Both the position numbers and the translations under genes were made by a program. This document shows, one piece after another, positions 61,908-64,000 of a stretch of DNA of 64,000 nucleotides. Origin of the DNA: Bacillota bacterium (GTDB taxonomy: Bacteria; Bacillota; Sulfobacillia; Sulfobacillales; Sulfobacillaceae); contig JAIMAE010000002.1 in the NCBI GenBank assembly GCA_023512105.1, positions 1 to 64,000 on the forward strand, written 5' to 3'. The notes under the pieces were generated by a model, which was given only the letters and a program-made list of their open reading frames with translations, did no database searches and was not told the origin of the DNA. Position 1 is the stretch's first letter; each line of letters begins with the position of its first letter.

Positions 61908-63058
61908 AGCGGTTTCACCCCCGAGGAGCCAACCTCCTCGATGCTGGCCACCCATCGCCGGCCGGCTCCATCTCGCTGCATCCACACCACCGCGTCGACC
62001 GTTTCCACGATCTGCTCCAGCATCTGTTCGAACCCAAAGCCCCGAGCCCGCCGCTGGGCCAAGCGGGCCAATCGGTGGAGGGGAGCCCATCCCCCGCTGC
62101 GGCTGTGCAAGGTGGCCAGCGAGCCGGCGTGACCGCTGGCCATCGCCTCCAGCAGGTCGAAGGCCTCCTCCCCCCGGACCTCGCCGACCACGATCCGGTC
62201 CGGCCGCATGCGCAAGGCTTGCACCACCAAGTCGTGGATCGCCCAGCGCCCGGCCGTAATCAGGCGAACCAGGTTGCGCCGCAGGGCCACCAACTCGCGG
62301 ACGTCCTCGATGACGACCAGGCGTTCCTCCTCCGGCACCGCCTCCACCAGCATGCTCAAGAGCGTGGTCTTCCCCACCCCCGCCCCTCCGGTGACCAAGA
62401 CGTTGCGCTGACCGCGAATCAGCTCCAAGAGGCATTGCCAGCCTTCCTTGTCGAGGCTGCCCGCCTCTAACGCCTCTTCCACCGACCATTTGCGCTGGCG
62501 CCGGCGCCGTATGGTGATGCACGGCTCTTCAACCACCGGGGGAATCGCGCAATGAATCCGCGAGCCATCGGCCAACTCGGCGTCCGCCATCGGATGCTCG
62601 GTGTTGATGACCGTTCCCGCCCGACTGGCCAACCGTTGAGCCAACATCAGAAGATCTTCGCTGTCTCCGAGGTCGAGCTCCACCGGCTCCATCGCTCCCA
62701 GCCTCACGCAGTAGACGTTATCCACGCCGTTGACCAGGATATCCTCCACGCTGTCGTCGAGTAACAGGCGGTCCAGTGGGCCTAGCCCGGTGACACGGTT
62801 GACCAGGGCACGGGTGAACCAGCCGACCCACTCCGATGCCACCTCCGGATCCTCGCGAACCACCGTCTCCGCCAGTTGCTCCAGCCGGGTCAGCCGCTCC
62901 CGCGTCCACACCAAATGGCTCCAAGCGCTGGCGTCCCGTTGGCGCAACGCTTGCTCCCAGCGATCCAGGCGGTCCGAGAGGGCCGGACTCCCCACCCCCC
63001 GGCCAGGGACCAGCGGGCCCCAGGTCATCTCCATCCTCGGCGACCAAAACGACTCCAT
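61877..63058 (-). CDS. tadA: Tad/CpaF-type secretion ATPase
   Basis: A 393-aa GspE/CpaF-family ATPase. An amino-terminal helical domain leads to GLGPLDRLLLDDSVEDILVN, TVINTEHPMADAELADGSRI, Walker A LVTGGAGVGKTTLLSMLVEA, Asp box VVIEDVRELVALRRNLVRLI, Walker B RPDRIVVGEVRGEEAFDLLE and the His box ASGHAGSLATLHS. It powers assembly of Flp-like pili. ATG 63058 follows GGGGAGGGCGG and overlaps the upstream gene by 34 bp. It heads the chain TadA-TadB-TadC. Confidence 0.93.
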   Translation of the reverse strand: MESFWSPRMEMTWGPLVPGRGVGSPALSDRLDRWEQALRQRDASAWSHLVWTRERLTRLEQLAETVVREDPEVASEWVGWFTRALVNRVTGLGPLDRLLLDDSVEDILVNGVDNVYCVRLGAMEPVELDLGDSEDLLMLAQRLASRAGTVINTEHPMADAELADGSRIHCAIPPVVEEPCITIRRRRQRKWSVEEALEAGSLDKEGWQCLLELIRGQRNVLVTGGAGVGKTTLLSMLVEAVPEEERLVVIEDVRELVALRRNLVRLITAGRWAIHDLVVQALRMRPDRIVVGEVRGEEAFDLLEAMASGHAGSLATLHSRSGGWAPLHRLARLAQRRARGFGFEQMLEQIVETVDAVVWMQRDGAGRRWVASIEEVGSSGVKPLWRHPSRPPR

Positions 63059-64000
63059 AACCGCCCTCCCCAGCTTAGTCGGGCGAGCGGGGCTTTGGCT
63101 CCCTGCCCGCCTTCGCCAGCGCTATCCCCCAACGGCTCCTTCCCGCTCGACTCCGGATTCCCCCCGGGCCAGGTCCGCACCTCGCATCCGAGGAGTGCCA
63201 TGGCCTGGCGCGCCCGCTCAGCCGGGCTCTGGTGCGTCCACACCACCGCGGCCACCTGCGGCCGGATTCCTCGCACCACTCGCCACACCTCCTCCCATTC
63301 TTGCCACCGGCTGGCCTCCTCCGCGACCAGCCAAAATTCCTCCACCCAGGGCAAAACCGCCTGCCAAAGCGGTGTTCGCAAGTCCGCTCCCAAATCAAAG
63401 GCGATCCACTCCCCCCGGCTGGCCAAGCGACGAAAGGCCCCGGGGTCCGGAAGGGTCGCCCCCAGCAGCCAGGGCGGCGGAGCCGGGACAAAGAAGCCGT
63501 AGGGAGTGCGCCGCAGCCATAGGTGGTGCGTGGGGGCGGAGGCAAATCCTTCCCGGCCGGCCAACTCGCTTGCGCTCAACCGGGGATCGGCCCAGGCCGC
63601 GTCCACCAAAACCCCCCGCCCCAGCTGGGCCGAGGCCGCGGCGACCACCTGCCGCCAAAACGCCACCCGACAGATTCCTCGCGGTTCGGTGTACACCGCC
63701 CACCGGCGCGGCAAAGGCGGGATCGGCGCTGGGGAACCGGACCGGCCCGGGAACGCCCCGTCCACCCATCCCCGCAGCCGCTCCGCCCCAATCTGCCCCA
63801 CCCACAGCTGGCAAGCCTGTCCGAGGCCTGCGAACGCGGAGCGCCACAGGGTCTCCTCATCCTCCCCCACCCACAGCACCAGGCTCCCCGTCCCCAGGGC
63901 CCGCTCGAGGGCTGAGGCCAGCGCCTGCGGCGTCGGCAGCCCCGGCAACCGGCTGCCCAGAAAGAGGTCATCTCCCGGAGCTAGCCTCGCGCACACGGCG
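63025..64000 (-). CDS. Probable CpaE/TadZ-like protein, 5' end at window edge
   Basis: At least 323 aa; a GTG at 63996 could be the start but the frame is open to the window end, so the gene may extend further. The middle (CRVAFWRQVVAAASAQLGRG, VLVDAAWADPRL, GEWIAFDLGADLRTPLWQAV, EFWLVAEEASRWQEWEEVWR) looks like a SIMIBI/ParA-type fold with the nucleotide loop degenerate, as in some TadZ/CpaE proteins that localise the pilus machine. The assignment depends largely on its place directly before tadA. Confidence 0.55.
   Translation of the reverse strand, partial: AVCARLAPGDDLFLGSRLPGLPTPQALASALERALGTGSLVLWVGEDEETLWRSAFAGLGQACQLWVGQIGAERLRGWVDGAFPGRSGSPAPIPPLPRRWAVYTEPRGICRVAFWRQVVAAASAQLGRGVLVDAAWADPRLSASELAGREGFASAPTHHLWLRRTPYGFFVPAPPPWLLGATLPDPGAFRRLASRGEWIAFDLGADLRTPLWQAVLPWVEEFWLVAEEASRWQEWEEVWRVVRGIRPQVAAVVWTHQSPAERARQAMALLGCEVRTWPGGNPESSGKEPLGDSAGEGGQGAKAPLARLSWGGRLWSRFGRRGWR

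Noticed and set aside
1-64000. CRISPR arrays, rRNA or tRNA genes
   Set aside because: No regularly spaced repeats and no tRNA or rRNA signatures were seen by eye; a covariance-model scan would be decisive.

Overview
The window is a high-GC bacterial chromosome segment. Strong AGGAGG-type ribosome binding sites, GTG starts, a Tad/Flp-type assembly locus and taurine and formate metabolism point to a Firmicutes-type lineage, perhaps Sulfobacillus/Thermaerobacter-like. That placement is inference; no rRNA or tRNA gene was found to test it. The most notable property is UGA recoding. Three genes need an in-frame UGA read as selenocysteine: a GrdB-like reductase subunit (UGA 4781-4783), a GrdA-like selenoprotein A (UGA 7412-7414) and a formate dehydrogenase catalytic subunit (UGA at complement 47014-47016). 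No selA/B/C/D genes are visible here.

Left part (1-9.1 kb): the 3' end of an IS110-type transposase, then a GntR regulator and a glycine/sarcosine/betaine-reductase-like operon (grdE-like, grdB-like, an unexplained 430-bp structured stretch, grdC, thioredoxin, grdA). The operon is closed by a perfect terminator and followed by an MFS transporter. GrdD and thioredoxin reductase are missing from the locus.

Middle (9.1-31 kb): a patchwork of broken insertion sequences (ISLre2-, ISL3-, IS630-, IS21- and IS1634-like). It carries intact islands: two amidohydrolases, a thiolase beheaded next to an IS630-type element, a formamidase/FluC/AmiS-UreI operon of lower GC, a secreted protein pair, a nitroreductase, a PD-(D/E)XK-like protein, a BrnT/BrnA module with a frameshifted toxin, and an alpha/beta hydrolase.

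31-40 kb: a minus-strand catabolic operon (AAHS-type MFS importer, luciferase-like monooxygenase, two SDR dehydrogenases), then two unusual plus-strand fusions: a Tat-exported nitrilase-fold/Asp-box propeller protein lacking the nucleophilic Cys, and a methyltransferase joined to a universal-stress domain. A soluble MCP-like sensor follows.

41.7-48.3 kb: a formate module on the minus strand: FocA, a Sec-containing catalytic subunit, a fused NuoE-NuoF diaphorase subunit, a separate Fe-S/[4Fe-4S] amino-terminal piece of the alpha chain, and FdhD. The alpha subunit is split in two and the pieces lie out of order around the diaphorase gene.

48.7-64 kb: a GT51 glycosyltransferase, a taurine-type ABC importer (minus strand), taurine:pyruvate aminotransferase plus alanine dehydrogenase (plus strand), a GntR regulator divergent from a UbiD-family decarboxylase with a 54-aa zinc-ribbon protein, a family-4 uracil-DNA glycosylase, a patatin phospholipase, and Tad genes (CpaE-like, TadA, TadB, TadC) running off the window end.
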